The notes beneath the pieces are model-generated. The model was not told the DNA's origin. It saw only the letters and a program-made list of their open reading frames with translations, and ran no database searches. The position numbers were made by a program, and so were the translations under genes. A stretch of DNA of 22,097 nt from Lachnospira sp. UBA2821 (GTDB taxonomy: Bacteria; Bacillota; Clostridia; Lachnospirales; Lachnospiraceae), in NCBI GenBank assembly GCA_002351535.1, contig DEGR01000072.1, forward strand, positions 1 through 22,097. The letters are read 5' to 3'. Of the stretch, positions 14,748 through 22,097 are shown piece by piece. Numbering within the stretch: position 1 is the first letter of the stretch; every line of letters begins with the position of its first letter.

Positions 14748-15476
14748 ATGTCAGGACATTCAAAATTTGCAAACATTAAACATAAGAAGGAAAAAAATGA
14801 TGCGGCTAAAGGAAAGATTTTTACTATTATCGGAAGAGAAATAGCAGTTGCGGTTAAAGAAGGTGGGGCAGACCCGGAGAATAACAGTAAGTTAAGAGAT
14901 GTTATTGCGAAGGCAAAAGCTAATAACATGCCTAATGACACTATAGACCGTGGAATTAAGAAAGCAGCAGGAGATGCAGCTTCTGTTAATTATGTTCCTG
15001 TTACATATGAGGGATATGGACCAAATGGAACAGCAATTATTGTTGATGCATTAACAGACAACAAGAACAGAACAGCAGCAAATGTAAGGAACGCATTTAC
15101 AAAAGGAAGTGGAAATGTAGGTTCACAGGGATGTGTATCATTTATGTTCGACCAGAAAGGTCAGATTATTGTTGCAAAAGAAGATTATGATGGAGATGCA
15201 GATGAACTTATGATGACAGCTCTTGATGCAGGTGCGGAGGATTTTGCGGAAGAAGAGGATAGTTTTGAGATTACAACTACTCCTGAGGATTTCAGCACAG
15301 TAAGAGAAGCTATGGAGGCGGCAGGAATTACGATGGCTTCTGCGGAAGTTACAATGATTCCACAGAACTACGTTGAGCTTACAGATGAAGAAGACATAAA
15401 GAAGATGAACAGAATTCTTGATTTATTAGATGAGGATGATGATGTTCAGGCAGTATACCATAATTGGGACGAATAA
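14748..15476 (+). CDS. yebC: YebC/PmpR (TACO1) family protein
   Basis: This cytoplasmic protein has 242 residues, the family's normal length. It opens with the hallmark SGHSKFANIKHKKEKNDAAKG and continues with the conserved NNMPNDTIDRGIKKAAG. YEGYGPNGTAIIVDALTDNKNRT and GSQGCVSFMF are also family motifs. Members were described as transcription regulators. More recent work ties several to translation, including relief of ribosome stalling, so the DNA-binding annotation should not be taken as certain. An AAGGAG site precedes the ATG. It follows the CNNM gene by 45 nt and is probably cotranscribed. A short AT-rich dyad (15478-15492) right after the stop is too weak to call a terminator. Confidence 0.93.
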   Translation: MSGHSKFANIKHKKEKNDAAKGKIFTIIGREIAVAVKEGGADPENNSKLRDVIAKAKANNMPNDTIDRGIKKAAGDAASVNYVPVTYEGYGPNGTAIIVDALTDNKNRTAANVRNAFTKGSGNVGSQGCVSFMFDQKGQIIVAKEDYDGDADELMMTALDAGAEDFAEEEDSFEITTTPEDFSTVREAMEAAGITMASAEVTMIPQNYVELTDEEDIKKMNRILDLLDEDDDVQAVYHNWDE

Positions 15477-15546
15477 AATATTCATTGAATATAGTTGGTA
15501 GAAGAGACTGGTATTCGGGGTATCAATGCTATGGAGGAGATTGTGT

Positions 15547-18500
15547 ATGAAGAGACTGACAAAGTATTGGAAAATTTATGTGGCGGTTATCTGTTTAATA
15601 GCAGGTGTGTCAGTTGCAATTAAATATGCTTCGGCTGAAAGCGTAAAAGTTGTTATTACGGGTGAGGATTTGTCCGATGGCACATGGAAGGTTGGAGATT
15701 CATCTAAGGTGTGGTCAGCCAGTGCTTTTGATGACGGTTCAGGAAGTAGTGCTATTACACTTGGTTCGGATACAACAATTACGTGGAGTACTTCAGATCC
15801 CGGTATTGTCAGTGTGACACCGGGAAGCAGTGGAACAAATACTTCATCTGAGGCTGTTCTGAATCCGGTGAGTGCTGGTACAGCAAATATTACGGCTACA
15901 TTTAATTCAAAAGTTGACAATGGAGATGGTACATTTTCAAATGTAACGGCAACAGCCACTAAAAAGGTTGTAGTTAAATTTGAGGTGAAAAATGCACCGA
16001 CAGAACCATACGAGGATACATCTGTAGTACCCGATATAATTACTACTGCAAGTGGGAGTGTTACATATGTTTCTTCTAATGAAGATGTTGCATTAGTAGA
16101 TGCAAATGCTGACGGTACGGGAAAGGTTACTCTTAAGGGAGCCGGTCAGACAAATGTAACAGCAATACTTTCAGATGGACAGAAGGTAACGTTCAGAATA
16201 GTAGTTAATGCCAGAATATTAGAAAATGAAAACCCTATTACTGTTCCGTATAATACAAGTTATACACTTAAGACAAATGCAGTTAATAACGAAAATATAT
16301 TTTTCTCAACAGCAAATCAGGATGTAGCTGACGTAGAGAGCGATGGAACAATTCAGGGATATTATGCAGGAAAGACAATTATATATGTAAAAGCTCTTGC
16401 CGACAATGACCCATGGTATAACCTGTTGCCTAATCCGGCGAGGGGAATAACAGTTGAAGTTCCATTTACAATTACATCCGTACCTACATTGAATGTAGGC
16501 GATACGGCTGCTCTTAAAACAAATGTTGCAGATAAATACAGTTCCCAGGTAAGCTGGAACACAAGTGACAGCTCTGTAGTTGAGATAACACAGGATGGAG
16601 TCATAAAAGGTATCAAAAATGGTACAGCAACTATATATGCAACAATTAATAATAAAGACTTGTTTGGTACAAGTACAGCACAGTATACAGAAATAAAAGT
16701 TACTGTAATAGATTCTTTTGCACTTAGTGATGCAGAGAAATCAATTCAGATAGGAGAAAGTGCAGATGTATCGGCACTTGTAACTGATAGCAGTGCAACA
16801 GTAGACTGGAGCATTGACAATCAGACAGTTGCAGACATTACAACATCGCCTGCTGATCCATTTGTAGTTAAGATTACAGGTAAGAAAAAAGGTACAGCTA
16901 TTTTGACAGCGGTACAGACAGTAAATGGTGTAGCAAAGAAAGCTACCTGTGTTATTAATATTACGGAACCGGTTCAGAAGATAACACTTCTTCAGACTGA
17001 TATTAAAGTGGATAAAGGTTCAACATATCAGCTTACAGCGGTATTCACACCTGAACTGCCGGATAACAGAAATATTACATGGGTTTCAAGTGATGAATCA
17101 GTAGCTACTGTAAGCAGTACGGGACTTGTGACAGGTGTTTCCGGAGGAAATGCTGTAGTATCGGTAGTAACTGAAGATGGAATAAAAGTTGCATCATGTG
17201 ATGTATATGTGCGTGTTCCGGTTACAGGAATTACGATGAGTGAAACGAAGATTGCCGAGAGTCTTAATCTTAAAACACACCAGTTAACGGCAACGGTAAG
17301 TCCTTCCGGTGCAGGTGTTAATACGGATGTTGAATGGTCTGTATCACCTTCAAATGGAAGTGTTATTACAGTAGATAAGAATGGACTTGTGACATATGTT
17401 GCTCCGGGAAATGCAACTGTTATAGCAAAATCAGTAGATGGTGGATATTTAGCATCATGTCAGGTTATAGTACTTAAACCTGTGTCAAGTGTTACACTTG
17501 ATTACACAGAACTTGAGCTAGAGGTGGATGAAAACTTCAGGCTTTCAGCAGAGGTATTACCTGATGATGCATCTGATAAATCAGTCACATGGGAATCATC
17601 AGACAATACTGTAGCAACAGTTGATGCAAATGGACTTATTACAGCGGTATCAGCGGGACAGACAACAATTCTTGTTAAGTCAGTGGATGGCGGTATAACT
17701 GCAATGTGTAACGTAAAGGTTAATCAGCCGCCTACAGCATTAACATTAAGTACAGGAAATATAACTATTAAAAAAGGTGAGACAGCATGGATAAGTGCTA
17801 CTGTTACACCTGATAATGCCAACGATAAGACTGTAAAATGGAGTTCATCAGATGACAGTATTGCAACAGTTGATGCGTCAGGACAGATAAAAGCCATTGA
17901 ATCAGGTGTATGTTCTATTATAGGTATGACAAGTAATGGAATTACAGAAAAATGTACTGTTAATGTAAAGCAGGCAGTAACAGGAATAAAACTCAACTCA
18001 ACAAGAAAGACAATATTAAAAGGAAAGCAGTTCAAATTAAAAGTCACACTTACTCCTTCGGATGCGGATAACAAAACGGTAACATTTTCATCAAGTGACA
18101 GTAAGGTTGCAAAAGTAAGTAAAGATGGTGTTGTTACGGCACTTAAAGGTGGAGAGACAGTAATTGTGGCAAAGACTAAGGACAGAGGACTTACTGCAAG
18201 TTGTCATGTCACCGTACAGGAACTTGTAACTAAGATAACATTACCAACTGTAAAGGGATATGTTCAGAAGGGTGATACTATTTCATTTATTCCAAAGGTG
18301 AATCCATCGACTGCAACTAATAAGAGAATCAGATGGAAGTCTTCGAATGAAAAGATTGCTAAAGTAGATAAAAATGGTATTGTTAAAATTAAAGGCTATG
18401 GAAAAGTCAATATATATGCATTTGCAACAGATGGAAGTAAGAAGTTTGCAAAGAGTACTATAATGGTTGAGAGACCACTAAAATCCATAAAACTTTCTGC

Positions 18501-19704
18501 CAGCAGGATTGAGATGGTTAAAAAAGATTCAAGAAGATTACATGTGAGACTTAATCCTAAGAATGTGACATATAAGCAGGTTAAGTGGACAAGTTCTAAT
18601 AAATCAATAGCCCGTGTGGATAAATACGGAAATGTCACAGCTAAAGCAGGCGGAAAAGCAATTATAAGCTGTACACATGTTAAAACAGGAAAGACTGCCT
18701 CATGTGTTGTTGAGGTTAAAGAGTATGTAACTTCAATAAAACTGTCAGGAGTAAGTTCAAAAGGTGAAATTAACCTTGGATATACTAAGAAAGTCAAGGC
18801 TACAGTGCTGCCAAAGACAGCTACGAATAAAAAATTGTATTGGTATTCAAGTAATCCGGGAGTGCTTCAGGTAGACCAGAGTGGAAATGTAACTGCTGTA
18901 GCATGTGGAAATGCAATTATATATGCATGTACAACAGATGGAAGCAGTATTGTTGAAAGTGTTGGTCTTACTGTGATTAAACCGGTAGGAAGAATAATGG
19001 TGTCTCCCAGTAGCATCTCCTTATTAGAGGGAAGAAGCCAACAGGCAAATGCAACTGTGTCGCCTGCTGATGCGACCTATAGAGGAGTAAAATGGGAGAC
19101 AAGTGATGGAAATGTTGCTGTCGTGGATTCAAGAGGTCTTGTTACGGCAGTTTCACAGGGCGTATGTAAAGTTACGGCAACATCAAGAGATGGCAATAAA
19201 GTAAAAGGCACAATAATTGTAAGAGTATATCCGTTAATACAGGCTACATCTGTTGCAATTAATTCAACCAATATAACAATGCTTCCGGGACAGGGAAGAA
19301 GACTTATTGCAAGAATAAAACCATCGAATACAACAGAAAATGTAAGCTGGTCATCAAGTGATACCTCTGTTGTTGAAGTAGACCAGAGTGGATATGTAAT
19401 AGCCAAAGGACATGGAAGTGTAACAATAACTGTTACAACAAGTGACACAGGACTTGAAGCTACATGTGATATAGTTGTGCTTGCACTTAATGCAACAGCA
19501 ATTAATTTGGAGCAGTATGACAGTTATGACTTAGATGTATTTGGTGCTACGGAGAAGATAACATGGTATTCAAACAATAAACGTGTTGCAACGGTTGATG
19601 CAAATGGTAAGGTTGTCGCAAGAAGAGCCGGAACAACAATAATTACAGCGAAAGTAAATGGTAAAGTGTTACATTGTACGGTAAATGTCAGAAATATGAA
19701 ATAA
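15547..19704 (+). CDS. Large secreted protein of about 16 BIG2-type Ig-like repeats
   Basis: This 1385-residue protein starts with a signal peptide (MKRLTKYWK, a hydrophobic core, probable cleavage after ASA at residue 30). It is otherwise built almost wholly of Ig-like modules of about 80 residues. Each carries the BIG2 pattern of a VTxIxL start, a central TWxSSDxxVATVDxxGxVTA and a Cys-bearing final strand. About 16 can be counted. The first few are divergent and the last is short. Modules 10-13 (nucleotides about 17970-18985) are markedly lysine-rich. No LPXTG motif, SLH domain or C-terminal membrane segment is present, so the protein is secreted or held non-covalently at the wall. The ATG at 15547 follows GGAGG (15533-15537). 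The ATG at 15526 precedes that site and is rejected. Adhesion or scaffolding is plausible but unproven. Confidence 0.88.
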   Translation: MKRLTKYWKIYVAVICLIAGVSVAIKYASAESVKVVITGEDLSDGTWKVGDSSKVWSASAFDDGSGSSAITLGSDTTITWSTSDPGIVSVTPGSSGTNTSSEAVLNPVSAGTANITATFNSKVDNGDGTFSNVTATATKKVVVKFEVKNAPTEPYEDTSVVPDIITTASGSVTYVSSNEDVALVDANADGTGKVTLKGAGQTNVTAILSDGQKVTFRIVVNARILENENPITVPYNTSYTLKTNAVNNENIFFSTANQDVADVESDGTIQGYYAGKTIIYVKALADNDPWYNLLPNPARGITVEVPFTITSVPTLNVGDTAALKTNVADKYSSQVSWNTSDSSVVEITQDGVIKGIKNGTATIYATINNKDLFGTSTAQYTEIKVTVIDSFALSDAEKSIQIGESADVSALVTDSSATVDWSIDNQTVADITTSPADPFVVKITGKKKGTAILTAVQTVNGVAKKATCVINITEPVQKITLLQTDIKVDKGSTYQLTAVFTPELPDNRNITWVSSDESVATVSSTGLVTGVSGGNAVVSVVTEDGIKVASCDVYVRVPVTGITMSETKIAESLNLKTHQLTATVSPSGAGVNTDVEWSVSPSNGSVITVDKNGLVTYVAPGNATVIAKSVDGGYLASCQVIVLKPVSSVTLDYTELELEVDENFRLSAEVLPDDASDKSVTWESSDNTVATVDANGLITAVSAGQTTILVKSVDGGITAMCNVKVNQPPTALTLSTGNITIKKGETAWISATVTPDNANDKTVKWSSSDDSIATVDASGQIKAIESGVCSIIGMTSNGITEKCTVNVKQAVTGIKLNSTRKTILKGKQFKLKVTLTPSDADNKTVTFSSSDSKVAKVSKDGVVTALKGGETVIVAKTKDRGLTASCHVTVQELVTKITLPTVKGYVQKGDTISFIPKVNPSTATNKRIRWKSSNEKIAKVDKNGIVKIKGYGKVNIYAFATDGSKKFAKSTIMVERPLKSIKLSASRIEMVKKDSRRLHVRLNPKNVTYKQVKWTSSNKSIARVDKYGNVTAKAGGKAIISCTHVKTGKTASCVVEVKEYVTSIKLSGVSSKGEINLGYTKKVKATVLPKTATNKKLYWYSSNPGVLQVDQSGNVTAVACGNAIIYACTTDGSSIVESVGLTVIKPVGRIMVSPSSISLLEGRSQQANATVSPADATYRGVKWETSDGNVAVVDSRGLVTAVSQGVCKVTATSRDGNKVKGTIIVRVYPLIQATSVAINSTNITMLPGQGRRLIARIKPSNTTENVSWSSSDTSVVEVDQSGYVIAKGHGSVTITVTTSDTGLEATCDIVVLALNATAINLEQYDSYDLDVFGATEKITWYSNNKRVATVDANGKVVARRAGTTIITAKVNGKVLHCTVNVRNMK

Positions 19705-19719
19705 AGGAATAATATATTT

Positions 19720-21375
19720 ATGAAATGTAGTAAATGTGGAGAAGAATGTAGTGAAAATCAGGCATTTTGTCTTAAGTGTGGAAATCCTATAGAAATAATT
19801 CCTGACCTTAATATTATTGAGGAAGAGCTTGCAAATAATGTTGGAGAGCTTATGGATGAAATAAGGGAGGAAGAGAAGACAAAAGAATTATTTGAGAAGG
19901 CAAAACATATATATGGGAATGCCGGTGCTTCTTATGACTCTCAAAAGAATAGAGAAGATGAGTTAAAGGTTAATTATGTCGATACTCTTAGTGGTTTTAA
20001 GCCGATACAGCTTGATGATGAATTTGAAGAAGAAATAAAAATAGCTGATTTGGAAAGAGAACACAATAAAAAAAATAAGCAGGTTGATAAAGGATTTACC
20101 GTTGACAGTGCGGCAACTTATAAGAAAGATAAAAGAAAACAGGAAGAACAGGCAATACTTGAAGAAAAGAAACTGTTTAAAATAAGAATAACATGTGCTA
20201 TAATTGCTATATTTGTTATCATTATTATAGCTGTTGTTGTAATTATGTGGCCGACTTCTAAAGTAGGAACGTCTTCATTCAAGAAGCATTATGATAAGGG
20301 ACTTTCATATTATAATGCCGGCAATTACACAGAGGCTGCTAAAGAATATAACGAAGCACTTAATTCTACAGGCGATCAGAAATCCATGAAAAAGGTATTA
20401 TCTTCATTACTGGATGTGTATAAGAAAATCGAAGGTTCAGATTCTGATATTATCGAAGTACTTAAGGAAATGATTAAATTAGAACCGGACAAAATAGATA
20501 ATTACGAAGAATTACTTGAATTATATGATAAAAATGGCATGATAAATGAGATAGATGCGCTTATCAAATCTGTGGAAGGAACAGGTATAGCCGCACAGCT
20601 TACAGGATACTCATTCACAGGACCTGAGTTTAATTATGAGTCAGGTTCATATGATCAGTATCTGTATATATCACTTACTAACAGTAAAGGTTACAAGATG
20701 TATTATACTACAGATGGTTCAACACCTAGCGCATCATCAACGGAATATACAGAACCGTTTGAGATTGCAAATGAAGGTGATACAGTTGTAAAGGCAATAT
20801 CTATTAATGAAAAGGGTATTTCAAGCTCTGTAGTTGAGAAAAAATTCACAATAGCATTATCATCACTTGTGCCACCGACAGTTACACCTGATAGTGGAAA
20901 GTATGATTCTGTACAGCAGATAACTGTATCGGTTCCTGCCGGAATGAAGGCATATTATACGTTTGATGAAGGTGGGGCGGCACCTACAACATTATCTGAC
21001 GAATATACAGGTCCGATAGATATGCCATCAGGTAAAACATTATTTTCAGTAATACTTGTCAATGAACAGGGTGTTTCTAGTTCTGTTACACAGAAGCTGT
21101 ATGAGCTTAATGTGAAAAGAACTTACACATATAATCAGGCACTTGACAGCCTGAAAACAAATATGATAAGCAGAGGATTAATCGCTGATAGTGAGGGAAA
21201 CACAGCTAGCGGAGGAAAAGTAGAATTTTCATATGTAGGTGTTCAGGTTATGCAGAGTGAAGAATACTACGTTATAAAAACTACTTCCGGGGAATTGTAT
21301 GGAGTAGGTACTGTTAATGGGTTAATAAAAACAGTTGCCGTTAATGCAAAAGGGGAATACGAAATAGTAGATTAG
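19720..21375 (+). CDS. Zinc-ribbon, single-pass membrane protein with TPR and chitobiase-C-like domains
   Basis: This is a 551-residue multidomain protein. A zinc ribbon lies at the N-terminus (C3, C6, C17, C20, plus C10). An acidic, charged region (about 30-150) follows, and then one membrane helix at about 154-177. TPR-like helices follow at 187-287 (GLSYYNAGNYTEAAKEYNEAL). Two beta modules, about 297-377 and 384-463, share YYTTDGSTPSxSSTEYTEPF or its variant and an 'ISINEKGISSSV' strand, resembling the chitobiase/beta-hexosaminidase C-terminal domain. A C-terminal segment of about 85 residues is unrecognised. Topology predicts a cytoplasmic zinc ribbon and an outside TPR/beta part. It starts 16 nt after the BIG2 gene. 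Function is unknown; wall-associated sensing or assembly is a guess. Confidence 0.82.
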   Translation: MKCSKCGEECSENQAFCLKCGNPIEIIPDLNIIEEELANNVGELMDEIREEEKTKELFEKAKHIYGNAGASYDSQKNREDELKVNYVDTLSGFKPIQLDDEFEEEIKIADLEREHNKKNKQVDKGFTVDSAATYKKDKRKQEEQAILEEKKLFKIRITCAIIAIFVIIIIAVVVIMWPTSKVGTSSFKKHYDKGLSYYNAGNYTEAAKEYNEALNSTGDQKSMKKVLSSLLDVYKKIEGSDSDIIEVLKEMIKLEPDKIDNYEELLELYDKNGMINEIDALIKSVEGTGIAAQLTGYSFTGPEFNYESGSYDQYLYISLTNSKGYKMYYTTDGSTPSASSTEYTEPFEIANEGDTVVKAISINEKGISSSVVEKKFTIALSSLVPPTVTPDSGKYDSVQQITVSVPAGMKAYYTFDEGGAAPTTLSDEYTGPIDMPSGKTLFSVILVNEQGVSSSVTQKLYELNVKRTYTYNQALDSLKTNMISRGLIADSEGNTASGGKVEFSYVGVQVMQSEEYYVIKTTSGELYGVGTVNGLIKTVAVNAKGEYEIVD

Positions 21376-21408
21376 TCGTACTAACATGGAAAGGAAAGGA
21401 ATAAGAAA

Positions 21409-22097
21409 ATGTACAAAATATTAAAAGCAGAGAAACTTAATGAAAACATTTATCTTATGGATGTTGAGGCACCAAGAGTAGCAAAATCTTGTCTGCCTGG
21501 ACAGTTTGTAATTGTAAAAACAGATGAGAAAGGTGAGAGAATTCCACTTACAATCTGTGATTATAACAGAGAAAAAGGAATAATAACAATTGTATTCCAG
21601 CCAATCGGAGCTTCAACAACAAAGATGGCAGAATTAAAAGCAGGAGATTATTTCAGAGATTTTACAGGTCCGCTTGGAAAACCATCTGAACTTTGTGAAA
21701 TAGAGAACTTAGATAGTGTAAAAAATGAAAAGATTTTATTTGTTGCAGGTGGAGTAGGAACAGCACCTGTTTACCCACAGGTCAAATGGCTTCATGAGCA
21801 TGGAATCGAAGCTGATGTAATTGTCGGTGCAAAGACAAAAGACCTTGTAATCCTTGAAGATGAAATGAAAGCAGTCGGTAATCTCTATGTAGCAACAGAC
21901 GACGGTTCATATGGATTTAAGGGAATGGTTACAGAGCAGATAAAAGACCTTGTTAATAATCAGGGTAAAAAATATGACAGATGTGTAGCAATAGGACCTA
22001 TGATTATGATGAAATTCGTCACATTACTTACAAAGGAACTTAATATCCCTACAATCGTAAGTATGAATCCAATTATGGTTGACGGAACAGGAATGTG
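21409..22097 (+). CDS. NfnA-like ferredoxin-NADP reductase subunit alpha (partial, 3' end beyond window)
   Basis: The frame is open from ATG 21409, after an AAAGGA site, to the window edge (229 codons). It encodes a PyrK/sulfide-dehydrogenase-type flavoprotein. The FAD-binding part has PGQFVIVK, the flavin motif RIPLTICDY and FQPIGASTTKM. The GPLGKPSE segment follows. The nucleotide-binding part has FVAGGVGTAPVYPQVKWLHEHG, and DDGSYGFKGMVTE and AIGPMIMMKFV follow. The last codons read DGTGM, exactly where the [2Fe-2S] cysteine cluster should begin, so that cluster is cut off. In NfnAB this subunit pairs with a beta subunit that bifurcates electrons between NADH, NADPH and ferredoxin. The partner would be just downstream and is not visible, so the gene name is not assigned. 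Confidence 0.88.
   Translation, partial: MYKILKAEKLNENIYLMDVEAPRVAKSCLPGQFVIVKTDEKGERIPLTICDYNREKGIITIVFQPIGASTTKMAELKAGDYFRDFTGPLGKPSELCEIENLDSVKNEKILFVAGGVGTAPVYPQVKWLHEHGIEADVIVGAKTKDLVILEDEMKAVGNLYVATDDGSYGFKGMVTEQIKDLVNNQGKKYDRCVAIGPMIMMKFVTLLTKELNIPTIVSMNPIMVDGTGM

Noticed and set aside
15576..19448. Several minus-strand open frames within the BIG2 gene
   Set aside because: They mirror the repetitive coding sequence on the plus strand, and their peptides show no recognisable domains.

Overview
The window is an AT-rich chromosomal segment from a low-GC Gram-positive anaerobe. It most likely comes from a Lachnospiraceae-type member of the Clostridia. The reasons are strong GGAGG-type ribosome binding sites, heavy use of AGA/ATA codons, a Rex repressor, a eukaryote-like NADP isocitrate dehydrogenase, an rex-acpS-nnr-alr-mazF gene string, large Ig-like (BIG2) secreted proteins and an NfnA-like flavoprotein. 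The species assignment is inference. No phage, transposase, CRISPR array, tRNA or rRNA was seen.

Layout. Positions 29-637 hold a receiver-only response regulator. Positions 639-2551 form an icd plus DUF1653 unit with its own sigma-A-type promoter. It ends in a bidirectional terminator shared with a convergent carbamate-kinase-family gene (2633-3580, minus strand). A D-Ala-D-Ala ligase and a class I aminotransferase follow as a tight pair (3727-5972). The convergent gap after them (5973-6152) carries four perfect DnaA boxes and several dyads. An ABC-F ATPase lies on the minus strand (6153-8084).

The centre is a long operon starting at a strong promoter near 8174-8202. It has an unusually long, structured leader of about 225 nt and then runs rex, an unknown coiled-coil gene, acpS, nnr, alr and mazF (8434-13198). 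The genes are tightly spaced or overlapping. A second promoter (13219-13247) starts a CNNM/CorC-type membrane protein, yebC, a 1385-residue secreted BIG2-repeat protein, a zinc-ribbon/membrane/TPR/chitobiase-C-like protein and the start of an NfnA-like gene cut by the window edge.

How the genes fit together. Alanine racemase and D-Ala-D-Ala ligase supply the peptidoglycan dipeptide. AcpS activates acyl carrier protein. Nnr repairs damaged NAD(P)H, Rex senses NADH/NAD, and Icd and NfnA interconvert pyridine nucleotides, so there is a visible redox-cofactor theme. The last genes look like cell-surface functions.

Most of the window is ordinary housekeeping. The two signals that the genes do not explain are the DnaA-box cluster between convergent genes and the rex leader. 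The leader has a duplicated 15-nt ribosome-binding block, a short upstream ORF, a terminator-like hairpin and a potential Shine-Dalgarno-sequestering stem. All were read by eye. No folding, database search or statistics was run.
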